This document shows positions 52,150 to 52,749 of a stretch of DNA of 52,749 nt, in pieces. This DNA comes from a virus. The notes below the pieces were generated by a model, which saw nothing but the letters and a program-made list of their open reading frames with translations, did not search any database and was not told the DNA's origin. The position numbers and the translations under genes were made by a program. How positions within the stretch are numbered: position 1 is the stretch's first letter; every line of letters begins with the position of its first letter. The stretch spans positions 1-52,749 of the IMG/VR virus record IMGVR_UViG_3300044617_001342, one strand, 5' to 3'.

Positions 52150-52749
52150 TTATCTGTCCCGGCGATCCCGGAACTTCATGCCCTCCGGGAAGCAGGGGAG
52201 TCCGTAGATCCCGGAGTCCATCTTGCGGATGGGCTGACCCGCCACGATGTCCACATACCGGGTGAGGAACACGCGGCTACCTGCCCGCTTGCCCATCGTC
52301 TTGATGAACTGGTTCTTCACCTTCGTGAAGTTACCTCCGGTGGCAATCGCCTCCTCGTCCTTGACGGGCTTCGGGGTCTGAATGAGGAAGTACGAATCGT
52401 AGCCGGGGAAGGTATCTTCGTGCAGGACGAGGCATCCCTCCTTGAACGCTTCCGCCGCAGCCTTGTACCGCTCCGAATCTCCAACGGTCACACCACCCTT
52501 GAAGTGATGGGAGATCGAATCGGCATTCTTCTGCTTCTCCTGTTCGCTCAAGCAGAACTGCTCAAAGCAGCGTTCCGTCAGGATACGAGTGGGCATCACA
52601 TACATTCCAACGCATCGGGCGTTCAACTTGGTGCGGAGGGAATTGAGCATGGCGTAGATGACACCATCGGGCAGATTCGTCCTGCCGTTCTTGTTGTCGA
52701 TGACGGTGACCGTATCAAGGATCTCGTTCGTCACGGTGAGGGAAGTACC
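52150..52749 (-). CDS. GC-rich truncated protein of unknown function
   Basis: An ORF open to the right edge, so the N-terminus is missing; about 199 residues are visible. Codons prefer G/C at the third position, in contrast to all phage genes to the left. Visible segments: RTNLPDGVIYAMLNSLRTKL, VGMYVMPTRILTERCFEQFC, GKRAGSRVFLTRYVDIVAGQ. GRTNLPDGV followed by hydrophobic strands faintly resembles the MIDAS region of a VWA domain, but this is weak. It may be a host gene, a recently acquired gene, or a contig-join artefact. Confidence 0.55.
   Translation of the reverse strand, partial: GTSLTVTNEILDTVTVIDNKNGRTNLPDGVIYAMLNSLRTKLNARCVGMYVMPTRILTERCFEQFCLSEQEKQKNADSISHHFKGGVTVGDSERYKAAAEAFKEGCLVLHEDTFPGYDSYFLIQTPKPVKDEEAIATGGNFTKVKNQFIKTMGKRAGSRVFLTRYVDIVAGQPIRKMDSGIYGLPCFPEGMKFRDRRDR

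Overview
The window reads as 52.7 kb of a T4-like (myovirus-type) tailed-phage genome. Most of it is AT-rich, and genes are packed with ATGA-type overlaps. Hallmark T4-type genes lie in T4-like order: family B DNA polymerase (gp43), UvsX recombinase, gp41-type helicase and gp61-type primase. They are joined by dUTPase, ThyX, an adenosylcobalamin-dependent ribonucleotide reductase, a RuvC-like resolvase, a GroES-like co-chaperonin, a holin, fibre genes and five tRNAs. No host gene is obvious except possibly at the extreme right end. The host is not stated by the sequence. Two proteins carry signatures that I associate with Planctomycetota, especially Phycisphaerae: a PEP-CTERM-like sorting signal (46230-46667) and a dockerin/EF-hand repeat with GDGIVDGADLG (44464-45171). 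A planctomycete host is therefore a reasonable but unproven inference.

Layout: 1-5.6 kb, late virion/fibre genes, including a collagen-like fibre and a LamG protein. 5.6-7.5 kb, dUTPase and a leftward holin/lysis-like cassette. 7.5-18.0 kb, rightward early replication and nucleotide block ending in tRNA-Asn. 18.1-21.6 kb, late structural genes and a pseudoknotted RNA element. 21.6-23.0 kb, resolvase, zinc ribbon and HNH genes. 23.0-34.6 kb, large virion or internal-protein candidates with a nuclease and a DNA-binding protein. 34.6-36.6 kb, leftward small genes, a circularly permuted two-piece tmRNA gene and tRNA-Tyr. 36.6-51.1 kb, rightward late genes alternating with leftward early clusters of small proteins, tRNAs, SpoU methylase, GroES and an LpxH-like phosphoesterase. 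51.15-52.75 kb is compositionally different: mostly non-coding with repeated CCGATAA words, large inverted repeats and a GC-rich truncated ORF.

Two promoter classes explain the alternation. Early promoters look like TTGACA-N16-TATAAT (13 sites with the same 28-bp geometry). Late promoters are T4-type TATAAATA octamers (about 20). The start codon very often lies only 5-9 nt downstream of the promoter box, so many early and late mRNAs should be leaderless. Genes further inside each transcript use start/stop overlaps instead.

The most notable elements are: (i) the permuted tmRNA with a G-U pair at acceptor position 3, a PK1 pseudoknot and a predicted tag AKIIANYMAMAA; (ii) an 86-nt RNA made of a 14-bp stem enclosing an H-type pseudoknot, placed exactly at a late promoter; (iii) pervasive predicted leaderless transcription; (iv) two families of short shared N-terminal leaders (MKsFKqFLxE and MNxxTNYYKN) on otherwise unrelated late proteins, which look like capsid-targeting sequences and would define a set of encapsidated, injected proteins.
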